Below, in pieces: positions 36,815-46,088 of a stretch of 64,000 bases of DNA (position 1 is the stretch's first letter; each line of letters opens with the position of its first letter). The stretch is from an uncultured Bacteroides sp. (GTDB lineage Bacteria > Bacteroidota > Bacteroidia > Bacteroidales > Bacteroidaceae), in assembly GCA_900552075.1 (NCBI GenBank), contig URYL01000002.1:248001-312000 (forward strand). The letters are read 5' to 3'. The position numbers and the translations under genes are program-made. The notes under the pieces are model-generated. The model saw only the letters and a program-made list of their open reading frames with translations, was not told the origin of the DNA and did no database searches.

Positions 36815-37705
36815 ATGAATACACAGGAAGCACGTTTGATGAGACTGAACCAGTCGCTGGTGGAGCGCAGGGATATTTGTTGCTCTGAAGGCACGGTGGA
36901 CACATTCCCGCCGGTATTGCAGAGGACTTTCCGGATGGATTATTTGGGACTGATTGTCTGTGAGCAGGGAAGTTTCCAGTTCACTTTGGACCGGAAACCG
37001 TTTACGGCGAAGGCGGGAGAGACGGTTTTCTTGTCTGAAGACACGGAGTTTTGTGCAGGGACGTGTACGGAGGATTTGCGGGTGGATTTTTTATTTTATC
37101 GGGTAGACCCTATCCGGGAACTGCTGGGCAGTTCGGTGGTGGCCATGCATCTTTATGCCACGCTGACTCCGGAACCTTGTTATGTGTGGGCCACAGGGGA
37201 AGAAGAAGATATTGCCCGTTATATCACACTGATCAGCCGTTACCGGCATGCCGCGGATAATCCTTTCGGCAATCACGAACGGAAGCTGTTGCTGCTGGCC
37301 TTGACCTATCGCCTCTGTGCCATTTACAGCCGTCGGCTGATGGAAGAGAATCAGGTGGCCGGACACAAGATTGACACTTTTATTCAGTTGATTCGTTTGA
37401 TTGAAAAATATTACAAGCAAGAGAGGGGAGTGGCCTTTTATGCCGACAAACTGTGTCTGTCGCCTAAATATCTTTCCGCTTTGTCAAAATCGGTGTGCGG
37501 ATATACGGTACAGGAATTGGTATTTCGGGCCATCATTCGCCGGAGCATGCTCTTGCTGAAGAATTCAAACAAGCCAATTCAGGAAATATCGGATGAGTTT
37601 CATTTTCCAAATGCTTCTGCCTTCGGAACTTTTTTCAAAAAGGCTACTGGATTATCTCCCTTGCATTATCGGTGTGCTGAAGAGGAGGGAGTAACAGATG
37701 CTTAA
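36815..37705 (+). CDS. AraC-family transcriptional regulator
   Basis: This 296-residue regulator has an N-terminal cupin-like ligand domain (about 40-110, DYLGLIVCEQGSFQFTLDRKPFTAKAGETVFL) and a C-terminal pair of helix-turn-helices (about 195-290). The second carries the AraC signature (IQEISDEFHFPNASAFGTFFKKATGLSPLHYR). It sits directly after the efflux operon on the same strand and could control it, but it has its own terminator-separated unit and the target and ligand are not visible. The array of palindromes at 37757 follows its stop. Confidence 0.85.
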   Translation: MNTQEARLMRLNQSLVERRDICCSEGTVDTFPPVLQRTFRMDYLGLIVCEQGSFQFTLDRKPFTAKAGETVFLSEDTEFCAGTCTEDLRVDFLFYRVDPIRELLGSSVVAMHLYATLTPEPCYVWATGEEEDIARYITLISRYRHAADNPFGNHERKLLLLALTYRLCAIYSRRLMEENQVAGHKIDTFIQLIRLIEKYYKQERGVAFYADKLCLSPKYLSALSKSVCGYTVQELVFRAIIRRSMLLLKNSNKPIQEISDEFHFPNASAFGTFFKKATGLSPLHYRCAEEEGVTDA

Positions 37706-37756
37706 ACTTTATATCTCTGATTCCGAGTGGTTTAGGATGGATGGAATACCTCGAAA

Positions 37757-37865
37757 AAAACGCCTTTGCGTTTGAAGGAAAACGTAAGTTCGTTTTACCT
37801 GAAACGCAAAGGCGTTTTGTCTCAAACGTAAGTGCGTTTCAGTCTAAACGCACTTACGTTTTTTT
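37757..37865. repeat. five-unit palindrome array with 22-base period, also a terminator
   Basis: In the 37706-37919 gap between convergent AraC and carB genes there are five units that begin AAACG or AAAACG and end CGTTT: 37757-37773, 37779-37796, 37802-37818, 37824-37839 and 37846-37861. Their starts are 22, 23, 22 and 22 bases apart. Unit 1 and unit 3 pair (AAAACGCCTTTGCGTTT with AAACGCAAAGGCGTTTT), unit 2 is an imperfect palindrome in the loop, and unit 4 pairs perfectly with unit 5 (AAACGTAAGTGCGTTT, loop CAGTCT, AAACGCACTTACGTTT). Seven T close the last hairpin, which would end the AraC transcript. The regular period is more than a simple terminator needs. Confidence 0.75.
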
Positions 37866-37919
37866 AGGTCCTCAAAAAACTGCTGAGAAAGCCTCTACAG
37901 GCTCCTGATTTACCTTCTT

Positions 37920-40900
37920 TTATTTGTATTCCTGCCAGCTCTTTATTTGTATCTCATCTTGTTTCATGTGGCAGAAAGCTTCGATGAATGCTTTGGCCAG
38001 ACGGGCGTTGGTAATTAGCGGAATGTTGTGGTCGATGGCGCCACGGCGGATACGGTATCCGTTGGTGAGTTCCCGTTTGGTATGGTTTTTCGGGATGTTC
38101 ACAATCAACTCAAACTTGTGTTCCGCAATCATCTTCATCACGTTGTTTTCGGCATGCGGACGTTCATCGGGCCAGAACACCGGAGTGGTCGGAATGCCGT
38201 GCGAGTTCAGGAAGGCAGCCGTGCCGGCAGTGGCATACAGGTCGTATCCTTTCTGATGCAGCATGTGGCTAGCATCCAGCAAGTCTACTTTCGACTTGGT
38301 GGCACCGGAAGAGAACAATACCGATTTCTTCGGAATCTTATATCCGGTAGCGATCATGGCGTTCAGCAAGGCTTCGTCAAAGTCATCACCCAGACAGCCT
38401 ACTTCTCCCGTAGACGACATGTCGACACCCAATACCGGGTCGGCATTCTGCAGACGGGCGAACGAGAACTGGGAGGCCTTGACTCCAATCCAGTCGATGT
38501 CGAACGCCAGTTTGTCGGGACGCACGTACGGAGCATCGAGCATGATGCGGGTGGCCGTTTCGATGAAGTTGCGTTTCAACACCTTCGATACGAACGGGAA
38601 GCTGCGGGAAGCACGCAGGTTACATTCAATCACTTTCACATCGTTGTTCTTGGCCAGATACTGGATGTTGAACGGACCCGAAATGTTGAGTTCCTTGGCA
38701 ATCTTGCGGCTGATTTTCTTAATCTGGCGGGCCGTCGCAAAATAAATGTGCTGTGCGGGGAATACCAGAGTGGCGTCACCGGAGTGGACTCCCGCATATT
38801 CGATGTGTTCCGAAATGGCGTATTCCACAATCTCTCCGTTCTGTGCCACGGCATCGAATTCGATTTCCTTGGTTTCCTGCATGAACTGCGATACGACCAC
38901 CGGATATTCTTTGGACACTTCACTGGCCATTTGCAGGAAGCGTTCCAGTTCCTCCTGGTCGTAGCATACATTCATGGCCGCCCCGGAGAGCACGTACGAC
39001 GGCCGAACCAATACCGGATAACCTACTTTCTTCACGAACTCTTTCACGTCGTCCAGGCTGGTCAGTTCCTGCCAAGCCGGTTGGTCGATGCCCAGCTGGT
39101 CGAGCATGGCCGAGAACTTGTTGCGGTTTTCCGCCCGGTCAATGGAAATCGGAGAGGTTCCGAGTACCGGTACCGACTGGCGATACAGTTTCATGGCCAG
39201 GTTGTTCGGAATCTGTCCGCCCACGGAAACGATGACACCGCGAGGCTGTTCCAAGTCGATGACATCGAGTACCCGTTCGAAGGAAAGTTCATCGAAGTAC
39301 AGACGGTCGCACATGTCGTAGTCGGTAGATACCGTTTCCGGGTTGTAGTTGATCATGATGGATTTGTAGCCTAACTTACGGGCGGTCTGGATGGCATTCA
39401 CCGAGCACCAGTCAAATTCTACGGACGAGCCGATACGGTAGGCACCCGAACCGAGGACGATGACCGATTTCTCATTCTTATAATAATTGACATCGTAACC
39501 TTCCACGGCATACGTCATATACAGGTAGTTGGTCAGTTCCGGATGTTCGGAAGCCACCGTGTTGATGCGTTTCACTGCCGGCAGGATACCCAGCTTCTTG
39601 CGGTAGGCACGTACTTGCAGGTTCTCTTTCTCCATGTTTCCTTGCGTGGGCTTCAGTACGAAGCGGGCAATCTGGAAATCGGAGAAGCCCATTACCTTGG
39701 CCTGACGGAGCACGTCGGCCGGAAGTTCTTCAAGTGAGTTATATTCGGACAGCTTATGTTTGTAGTCGACAATGTTTTTCAGTTTGCCGATGAACCACGG
39801 GTCAATCTTGGTCAGTTCGTAGATGCGCTCGATGGAATAACCTTCTTCCAGCGCCTGTGCGATGGCGAAGATACGCAGGTCGGTCGGGTTGGCTAGTTCG
39901 TCGTCCAGGTTCGTGAAGCGGGTATGGTCATTGCCCACGAAGCCGTGCATGCCCTGACCAATCATACGCAGGCCTTTCTGGATAATTTCTTCAAACGTCC
40001 GTCCGATGGACATGATTTCACCCACTGACTTCATGCTGGAGCCGATGCGATGGGATACGCCTGCAAACTTGTTGAGGTCCCAGCGCGGAATCTTGCAAAT
40101 CAGGTAATCCAGTTGAGGCGCTACGTAAGCCGAGTTGGAAGTCCCCATTTCGCCGATTTCATCCAAGGTATAGCCCAAGGCAATCTTGGCGGCCACGAAA
40201 GCTAATGGGTAACCGGTGGCCTTGGAAGCCAGGGCGGAAGAACGGCTCAGGCGGGCATTTACCTCAATGATGCGGTAGTCGTTGGTTTCGGCATGGAAGG
40301 CATACTGGATGTTACATTCACCCACAATGTTCAAATGGCGGATACATTGTTTCGACAAATCTTGCAGCATGCTGACTTGTTCTTCGGTCAGTGAGCAGGT
40401 GGGAGCCACCACGATGGATTCTCCGGTGTGGATGCCCAGCGGGTCGAAGTTTTCCATGCTGGCCACGGTGAAGCAATGGTCGTTGGCATCGCGGATGACC
40501 TCGAACTCGATTTCTTTCCAGCCTTTCAGGGATTCTTCCACCAGAATCTGCGGAGAGAAGGTGAAGGCACTTTCAGCCAGTTCGATGAATTTTTCCTCAT
40601 CGGGGCAGATGCCGCTTCCCAAGCCGCCCAGGGCATAGGCCGAACGGATCATGACCGGATAGCCGATGGTGCGTGCTGCCTCGAGGGCATCCCGCATGTT
40701 TTCCACTGCCCGGCTGACAGGGGTTTTAAGAGGTACTTCATCAAGCTTTTTGACAAACAGGTCGCGGTCTTCGGTGTACATGATGGCATCCACTGAAGTG
40801 CCCAGCACTTCCACGCCATATTCTTTCAGCACGCCTGTTTGATAAAGTTCCGTACCGCAGTTCAGGGCTGTCTGTCCGCCGAAAGCCAGCAGAATGCCGT

Positions 40901-41144
40901 CTGGACGTTCCTTCTTGATGATTTCAGTTACGAAATACGGAGTCACGGGCAGAAAGTAGACTTGGTCGGCAATGCCTTCCGAGGTCTGGATGGTGGCAAT
41001 ATTGGGATTGATGAGGACGGAACGGATACCTTCTTCGCGCAATGCTTTCAAAGCTTGCGAACCTGAATAGTCGAACTCTCCGGCTTGTCCGATTTTCAGT
41101 GCGCCTGATCCGAGAACCAGGACTTTTTTCAATTCTTTCTTCAT
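37920..41144 (-). CDS. carB: carbamoyl-phosphate synthase large subunit
   Basis: The 1074-residue enzyme makes carbamoyl phosphate from bicarbonate, ammonia and two ATP for pyrimidines and arginine. The start at 41144 begins MKKELKKVLVLGSGALKIGQAGEFDYSGSQALKAL, the normal N-terminus; an upstream codon at 41222 adds 26 residues without family resemblance. Two ATP-grasp halves are visible (about 1-550 and 555-930, each with GSGA-x-(K/R)IG and a VEVNARLSRSSA or VIECNLRASRSFPF motif) and a C-terminal allosteric MGS-like domain (about 945-1074). No carA neighbour is present, so the glutaminase subunit must be supplied from elsewhere. The upstream 41145-41419 gap holds no gene. Confidence 0.93.
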   Translation of the reverse strand: MKKELKKVLVLGSGALKIGQAGEFDYSGSQALKALREEGIRSVLINPNIATIQTSEGIADQVYFLPVTPYFVTEIIKKERPDGILLAFGGQTALNCGTELYQTGVLKEYGVEVLGTSVDAIMYTEDRDLFVKKLDEVPLKTPVSRAVENMRDALEAARTIGYPVMIRSAYALGGLGSGICPDEEKFIELAESAFTFSPQILVEESLKGWKEIEFEVIRDANDHCFTVASMENFDPLGIHTGESIVVAPTCSLTEEQVSMLQDLSKQCIRHLNIVGECNIQYAFHAETNDYRIIEVNARLSRSSALASKATGYPLAFVAAKIALGYTLDEIGEMGTSNSAYVAPQLDYLICKIPRWDLNKFAGVSHRIGSSMKSVGEIMSIGRTFEEIIQKGLRMIGQGMHGFVGNDHTRFTNLDDELANPTDLRIFAIAQALEEGYSIERIYELTKIDPWFIGKLKNIVDYKHKLSEYNSLEELPADVLRQAKVMGFSDFQIARFVLKPTQGNMEKENLQVRAYRKKLGILPAVKRINTVASEHPELTNYLYMTYAVEGYDVNYYKNEKSVIVLGSGAYRIGSSVEFDWCSVNAIQTARKLGYKSIMINYNPETVSTDYDMCDRLYFDELSFERVLDVIDLEQPRGVIVSVGGQIPNNLAMKLYRQSVPVLGTSPISIDRAENRNKFSAMLDQLGIDQPAWQELTSLDDVKEFVKKVGYPVLVRPSYVLSGAAMNVCYDQEELERFLQMASEVSKEYPVVVSQFMQETKEIEFDAVAQNGEIVEYAISEHIEYAGVHSGDATLVFPAQHIYFATARQIKKISRKIAKELNISGPFNIQYLAKNNDVKVIECNLRASRSFPFVSKVLKRNFIETATRIMLDAPYVRPDKLAFDIDWIGVKASQFSFARLQNADPVLGVDMSSTGEVGCLGDDFDEALLNAMIATGYKIPKKSVLFSSGATKSKVDLLDASHMLHQKGYDLYATAGTAAFLNSHGIPTTPVFWPDERPHAENNVMKMIAEHKFELIVNIPKNHTKRELTNGYRIRRGAIDHNIPLITNARLAKAFIEAFCHMKQDEIQIKSWQEYK

Positions 41145-41354
41145 GGTTATAGATAAATTGGTGTTTTTCTCAAAGGTTGTTTGCGTCCGGCGGCAGTTTT
41201 TGTCGTGGAGGACTACTTGCAAAGAAACGATTTATTTTGAAGAAAACAAAGGATTTATCCTTATAGTAAGCACTTTATTTTTCTTTTAATGATGCGGCTT
41301 TGTACCATAAATCTTTATTTGATAGATGTCTGTTAATATTTTCGTTCGAATAGC

Positions 41355-41362
41355 TATCTTTG
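41355..41362 (+). promoter_or_regulatory. -7 box for the lspA-like gene
   Basis: TATCTTTG, 57 bases before the ATG. The -33 region is poor. Confidence 0.5.
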
Positions 41363-41419
41363 CAAAAGACTTCAAGGTTGTAATTAATAATTGATTATTT
41401 TAGATAGAGCATATTATTT

Positions 41420-42076
41420 ATGGATACAAAATCAAAATCTTTATTGGCTACAAGTATTATTTTGTTGACTTTAATATTAGACCAGGTTATTAAAATAATA
41501 GTGAAAACTAATTTCTATTATGGAGAAAGTGTTTGTGTTACTGATTGGTTCTATTTTACTTTCGTAGAAAATATGGGTATGGCATTCGGTATGCAAGTTA
41601 TGCCTAAAGTTGTTCAGACAATGATGCGGCTTGTATTTTCTGGCTTTATATTATGGTATATTATATTACTTGTGAAAGCGAATTTTAAGAATGGTTATAT
41701 CATTTGTGTTTCTTTGATTTTTGCTGGAGCTATAGGAAATGTTCTTGATAGTATATTTTATGGAGTGATTTTTAGTGAAAGCACTTATACCGACGTAGCA
41801 ACTTTTGTTCCTGTTGGTGAAGGCTATGCAGATTGGTTTTATGGTAAAGTAGTAGATATGTTTTATTTTCCTTTACTGGAATTTGACTGGCCTTCTTGGA
41901 TGCCTTTTATCGGTGGAAAGCATTTTATCTTTTTTTCTCCGGTATTTAATTTTGCAGATGCTGCCATAAGTGGTGGTACGATAGCTTTATTGATATTTTA
42001 TCCTAAAATGTTCGGTGAAAGTTTTCTTGTGTTTAAAAAGACTGTTGCTTCTGAAAGAAAAGATTTGAATGCTTGA
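41420..42076 (+). CDS. lspA: lipoprotein signal peptidase LspA, AT-rich and isolated
   Basis: The 218-residue inner-membrane aspartyl protease removes signal peptides from prolipoproteins. Four hydrophobic segments cover about residues 10-28, 70-85, 93-117 and 178-198. The catalytic Asp residues are in GNVLD (Asp110) and FNFAD (Asp180), and the long loop with VVDMFYFPL...PFIGGKHFIFF is typical of Bacteroidetes LspA. Its base composition is clearly lower in GC than trpS and carB either side, with many AT-ending codons. In many Bacteroidales lspA follows a dksA/traR-like gene, but this one stands alone, so it may be a second or transferred copy. Confidence 0.88.
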   Translation: MDTKSKSLLATSIILLTLILDQVIKIIVKTNFYYGESVCVTDWFYFTFVENMGMAFGMQVMPKVVQTMMRLVFSGFILWYIILLVKANFKNGYIICVSLIFAGAIGNVLDSIFYGVIFSESTYTDVATFVPVGEGYADWFYGKVVDMFYFPLLEFDWPSWMPFIGGKHFIFFSPVFNFADAAISGGTIALLIFYPKMFGESFLVFKKTVASERKDLNA

Positions 42077-42115
42077 AATGAACATACGATTGTTTTTATA
42101 AAATGATAGATTGAA

Positions 42116-42148
42116 TTTGTAAAACGCTATAGATATTTTGTATTTTTG
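42116..42148 (+). promoter_or_regulatory. Bacteroides-type promoter of trpS-murF
   Basis: TTTG (42116-42119), 21 bases, then TATTTTTG (42141-42148), 17 bases before the trpS ATG. Confidence 0.7.
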
Positions 42149-42165
42149 CGCTAAAATAAAAATGT

Positions 42166-43260
42166 ATGAAAAAGGAAAAGATTATTTTGACCGGTGACCG
42201 CCCTACCGGTAAATTACATATCGGCCACTACGTGGGTTCGTTGCGCCGACGTGTGGAGTTGCAGAATTCAGGACTTTACGACAAAATCTTTGTGTTCGAG
42301 GCCGACGGACAGGCGTTGACCGACAACATAGACAATCCGGAAAAGGTGCGTCAGAACGTGATTGAAGTGGCATTGGACTATTTGTCTGTGGGACTTGACC
42401 CGGAAAAGTCTACCATTTTTATCCAGTCGCAGATTCCGGAACTGTGCGAATTGAGTTTCTATTACATGGACTTGGTCACGGTATCCCGCTTGCAGCGTAA
42501 CCCGACGGTGAAGACCGAAATCCAGATGCGTAACTTTGAAACCAGCATTCCGGTGGGCTTCTTTACTTATCCTATCAGTCAGGCTGCCGACATCACTGCC
42601 TTTAAGGCGACTACTGTGCCGGTGGGAGAAGACCAGGAGCCGATGATTGAACAGACGCGTGAGATTGTACGCCGCTTCAACCATATTTATGGTGAAACAT
42701 TGGTGGAACCGGAAATCCTGTTGCCGGACAATGCCGCTTGTCTGCGTTTGCCGGGAACAGACGGTAAGGCTAAGATGAGCAAATCGTTGGGCAACTGCAT
42801 CTACTTGTCGGATGCTGCAGACGAAGTGGAGAAGAAAGTAAAGAGCATGTACACCGACCCCACTCATATCAAGGTGACTGACCCGGGTAAACTGGAAGGC
42901 AACTGCGTGTTCACTTATTTGGATGCATTCTGCCGTCCGGAACATTTTGGCCGTTATTTGCCGGAATATGCCAGTCTGGACGAGCTGAAAGCACACTACA
43001 CCCGTGGCGGACTGGGCGACATGAAGGTGAAGAAATTCCTCGCTGCCGTCATGCAGGAAGAACTGGAACCTATCCGTGCGCGCCGTAAGGAATTTGAAAA
43101 AGACATTCCGGCTGTATATGACATGTTGAAGAAGGGTTGTGAGGTTGCCCGTGAGGCTGCTGCCCAGACCATGGACGAGGTACGCCGTGCCATGAAAATC
43201 AACTATTTTGACGATGCCGCACTGATTGAAGAGCAGGCAAAACGCTTTGCAGAGCAATAA
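42166..43260 (+). CDS. trpS: tryptophanyl-tRNA synthetase
   Basis: The 364-residue class I synthetase charges tRNA-Trp. The HIGH motif appears as LHIGHYVGS and the KMSKS motif as AKMSKSLGN. The GDRPTGKLHIGH opening and SMYTDPTH segment are typical of the long bacterial TrpRS type. murF begins 4 bases after its stop, so the two share a transcript. Confidence 0.95.
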   Translation: MKKEKIILTGDRPTGKLHIGHYVGSLRRRVELQNSGLYDKIFVFEADGQALTDNIDNPEKVRQNVIEVALDYLSVGLDPEKSTIFIQSQIPELCELSFYYMDLVTVSRLQRNPTVKTEIQMRNFETSIPVGFFTYPISQAADITAFKATTVPVGEDQEPMIEQTREIVRRFNHIYGETLVEPEILLPDNAACLRLPGTDGKAKMSKSLGNCIYLSDAADEVEKKVKSMYTDPTHIKVTDPGKLEGNCVFTYLDAFCRPEHFGRYLPEYASLDELKAHYTRGGLGDMKVKKFLAAVMQEELEPIRARRKEFEKDIPAVYDMLKKGCEVAREAAAQTMDEVRRAMKINYFDDAALIEEQAKRFAEQ

Positions 43261-43264
43261 GAAT

Positions 43265-44557
43265 ATGGAAATAGAGGAACTATATAACCGCTTTACGGAA
43301 TGTAACGGATTGACGACCGACAGCCGCCATTGTCCGGAGGGTTCTATGTTTCTGGCCCTGAAAGGAGAAACATTCAACGGGAATGCTTTTGCAGCCCAGT
43401 CGTTGGCACAGGGCTGCCGCTATGCGGTGGTCGATGAACCGCAATATGCTTCCCCCGAGAATCCGCGGATTATTTTAGTGGACAACTGTTTGGATACCTT
43501 GCAGAAGCTGGCCAACTATCACCGTCGCCGGTTAGGTACCCGCATGATCGGGGTAACCGGTACGAACGGAAAGACGACCACGAAAGAACTGATTGCGACC
43601 GTACTGGGTGAGAAGTTCAAGGTGCTTTACACGCAAGGGAACTTCAACAACCACATCGGGGTGCCTCTGACGTTGTTGCGTCTGAAGCCGGAACATGAGA
43701 TGGCGGTCATCGAAATGGGGGCCAACCATCCTGGAGAAATCAAGACCTTGGTTCACATTGCCGAGCCGGATTATGGTATCATTACCAATGTGGGGAAGGC
43801 CCATCTTCAGGGATTCGGTTCCTTTGAAGGGGTCATCCGCACCAAAGGAGAATTGTATGATTTCTTGCGTGAAAAGGAAAATTCCACCATCTTTATCCAA
43901 AACGAGAATCCTTACCTGAACAAGATTGCTGCTGGCTTGACGTGCGTTCGTTACGGACAGGCTCCGGGGCTGGATGTGACGGGTAAAGTGGTAGCTTGTT
44001 CGCCGTTCCTGCATTTCAGCTGGACGGCTGAAGGTACTTCTCACGAAGTACAAACGCATCTGATAGGTTCCTACAATTTGGACAATGCCTTGGCCGCGGT
44101 AACCATCGGTCGTTATTTCGGGGTAGAGGATGCAAAAATCTGTCATGCATTGTCTTCGTATGTACCGCAGAACAACCGCTCACAGTTGGTACACACTGCT
44201 TCCAATACCTTGATTGTGGATGCCTACAATGCCAACCCCACCAGTATGATGGCGGCATTGGAAAACTTCCGTCAGATGGAGGCGGCGCACAAGGTGGCTA
44301 TTTTGGGCGACATGAAGGAACTCGGAGAAGGAAGTCACGAGGAACACCAGAAGGTGGTCGACTTTTTGAAAGAATGCGGATTTGAACGGGTGATGCTAGT
44401 CGGTCCGGAATTTGGAGGTACTGCCTCTTCTTTCGAGCATTATAAAGATGTGAAAGAAGTAGAAGCCCTGTTGGCAGCTCATCCTTTGCAAGGATGTTGT
44501 ATCTTGGTAAAAGGCTCTAACAGCATGAAGTTAAGCGAGCTTCCGGCTAGCCTATAA
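43265..44557 (+). CDS. murF: UDP-MurNAc-tripeptide-D-Ala-D-Ala ligase MurF
   Basis: The 430-residue cytoplasmic ligase adds D-Ala-D-Ala to UDP-MurNAc-tripeptide in peptidoglycan synthesis. It has the N-terminal substrate segment (LTTDSRHCPEGSMFLALKGETFNGN), the ATP-binding GVTGTNGKTTTKELIA, a conserved EMGANHPGEI motif and the C-terminal domain with DAYNANPTSM. The start at 43265 is preferred to an upstream codon inside trpS. It lies 4 bases after trpS, and a terminator follows. Confidence 0.95.
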   Translation: MEIEELYNRFTECNGLTTDSRHCPEGSMFLALKGETFNGNAFAAQSLAQGCRYAVVDEPQYASPENPRIILVDNCLDTLQKLANYHRRRLGTRMIGVTGTNGKTTTKELIATVLGEKFKVLYTQGNFNNHIGVPLTLLRLKPEHEMAVIEMGANHPGEIKTLVHIAEPDYGIITNVGKAHLQGFGSFEGVIRTKGELYDFLREKENSTIFIQNENPYLNKIAAGLTCVRYGQAPGLDVTGKVVACSPFLHFSWTAEGTSHEVQTHLIGSYNLDNALAAVTIGRYFGVEDAKICHALSSYVPQNNRSQLVHTASNTLIVDAYNANPTSMMAALENFRQMEAAHKVAILGDMKELGEGSHEEHQKVVDFLKECGFERVMLVGPEFGGTASSFEHYKDVKEVEALLAAHPLQGCCILVKGSNSMKLSELPASL

Positions 44558-44581
44558 CATAAAAAACGCTTTTAAGCGTAG

Positions 44582-44624
44582 AGTCCATATTCGGGAGAAA
44601 GTCTCTGGAATATGGACTTTTTTT
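44582..44624 (+). terminator. intrinsic terminator of trpS-murF
   Basis: AGTCCATATTC (44582-44592) pairs with GAATATGGACT (44608-44618) over 11 bp, followed by seven T. A smaller CGCTT/AAGCG hairpin (44567-44578) precedes it. Confidence 0.9.
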
Positions 44625-44762
44625 GTCGGTTTGAGGATGAAATGTATAGCAGGGTGTCATAATTCTTGCAAAAAAGGAGTTATATGGTGTATTTAAGTTC
44701 TTTTGCTCGTTTTTTTCTCCTTCCTTGACGAGATTTTTATCCTTTCCTTTCGCTGAAAGTCT

Positions 44763-44770
44763 TATTTTTG
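44763..44770 (+). promoter_or_regulatory. -7 box for the BNR_4/GH105 gene pair
   Basis: TATTTTTG, 25 bases before the ATG at 44796. No clear -33 box. Confidence 0.5.
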
Positions 44771-44795
44771 CAAAAAGAACTTAAACACATAGGCT

Positions 44796-46073
44796 ATGAA
44801 GCACATATTTTTATTTCTGATGGGATTCCTTGTCTGGGAAGGACTGTGGGCACAACGGCTGGTAGAGGTCGCAGAGGGCTATAGTTCCACGTCTGTGAAT
44901 ACGGCTGTATTCCGCAACAGCCCACTGGTGACGGACAAGGGTACGCAATACATATCTTATTATGATGCGGACGGTTATCTGGTGGTAGGTAAACGTGCTT
45001 TGGGTATGGAGAACTGGACGTTGCATCGCAGCCAGTATAGAGGAAACGTGGCCGACGCACACAATGTTATCAGCATGATGGTAGACGGAGACGGTTATTT
45101 GCATCTTTCTTTTGACCACCACGGACATAAATTAAATTATTGCAGAAGTACAGCTCCTGGCGTGCTGACCTTGGGAGAAAAAGAGCCGATGACCGGGAAG
45201 GACGAGGATGATGTGACTTATCCGGAGTTTTATCGGATGCCCAACGGTGATTTGTTGTTTGCTTATCGTTCGGGGGCTTCCGGGCGGGGAAATCTGGTGT
45301 TGAACCGTTATGACTTGAAGAACCGCAAGTGGGCTCGTGTGCAGGATATCCTGATTGATGGGGAGAACCTGCGGAATGCCTACTGGCAGCTGTATATGGA
45401 TGAGGCCGGGGTGATTCATCTGTCATGGGTGTGGCGTGAAACGTGGATGGTAGAAACCAACCACGACCTTTGCTATGCGTATTCTCCCGATGAAGGAAAA
45501 ACGTGGTATAAGTCGACCGGCGAAAAATATACGCTTCCTATCCGGAAGGACAATGCGGAGTATGCTTGTTACATTCCGCAGAACAGTGAGCTGATTAACC
45601 AAACCAGTATGTGTACCGATGCGGAGGGACATCCGTATATCGTGACTTATTGGAGGGACGCGGACAGTGAGGTGCCTCAATACCGGTTGGTTTGGAACGA
45701 TGGTAAAGGCTGGCAGAACCGTCAGATAATGAACCGGTCACAAGGATTTACCTTGAAAGGTGGGGGCACGAAGATGATTCCGATTTCCCGGCCACGTCTT
45801 GCAGTAGATGGAGGAAAGGCTTATTTTATGTTCCGTGATGCAGAACGTGGAAGTAAGGTCTCAATGGCCTACACCGATGATGTGAAGTCGGGAGAATGGC
45901 AGGTGAAAGATTTGACCGATTTCTCGGTGGATGCCTGGGAGCCCAGTTATGATACGGAGTTATGGAAAGCACAGAAAAAGTTGCATGTGTTTGTGCAGGA
46001 AACACGTCAGGGCGACGGAGAAAGAGTAAAGACTTCCACAGCTACTCCCATTTATGTATTGGAAATTGATTAA
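44796..46073 (+). CDS. BNR_4 beta-propeller glycan enzyme (GH145/PL24/PL25-like)
   Basis: The 425-residue exported protein (signal peptide ends near LWAQ) has a chain of propeller strands typical of BNR_4: NTAVFRNSPLVTDKGTQYISYYDADGYLVVGKR, DAHNVISMMVDGDGYLHLSFDHHGHKLNYCRS, and LCYAYSPDEGKTW. The family holds rhamnosidases (GH145) and ulvan lyases (PL24/25), which share a seven-bladed fold with catalytic His residues; His in ADAHN and DHHGHK are candidates. The next gene, 15 bases on, is a GH105-DUF2264 fusion that would act on unsaturated or plain glucuronate ends, so the pair probably works on a uronate-rich plant or algal glycan. The exact specificity cannot be settled from sequence. Confidence 0.7.
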   Translation: MKHIFLFLMGFLVWEGLWAQRLVEVAEGYSSTSVNTAVFRNSPLVTDKGTQYISYYDADGYLVVGKRALGMENWTLHRSQYRGNVADAHNVISMMVDGDGYLHLSFDHHGHKLNYCRSTAPGVLTLGEKEPMTGKDEDDVTYPEFYRMPNGDLLFAYRSGASGRGNLVLNRYDLKNRKWARVQDILIDGENLRNAYWQLYMDEAGVIHLSWVWRETWMVETNHDLCYAYSPDEGKTWYKSTGEKYTLPIRKDNAEYACYIPQNSELINQTSMCTDAEGHPYIVTYWRDADSEVPQYRLVWNDGKGWQNRQIMNRSQGFTLKGGGTKMIPISRPRLAVDGGKAYFMFRDAERGSKVSMAYTDDVKSGEWQVKDLTDFSVDAWEPSYDTELWKAQKKLHVFVQETRQGDGERVKTSTATPIYVLEID

Positions 46074-46088
46074 TCTCAAAATAAAACT

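Noticed and set aside
37757..37865. CRISPR array
   Set aside because: Units are 16-18 bases with 4-6 base gaps and no distinct spacers, no leader and no cas genes.
38028..39374. 448-codon open frame on the + strand inside carB
   Set aside because: It is antisense to the strongly conserved carB coding region, has no family resemblance, and reflects the base composition of the opposite strand.
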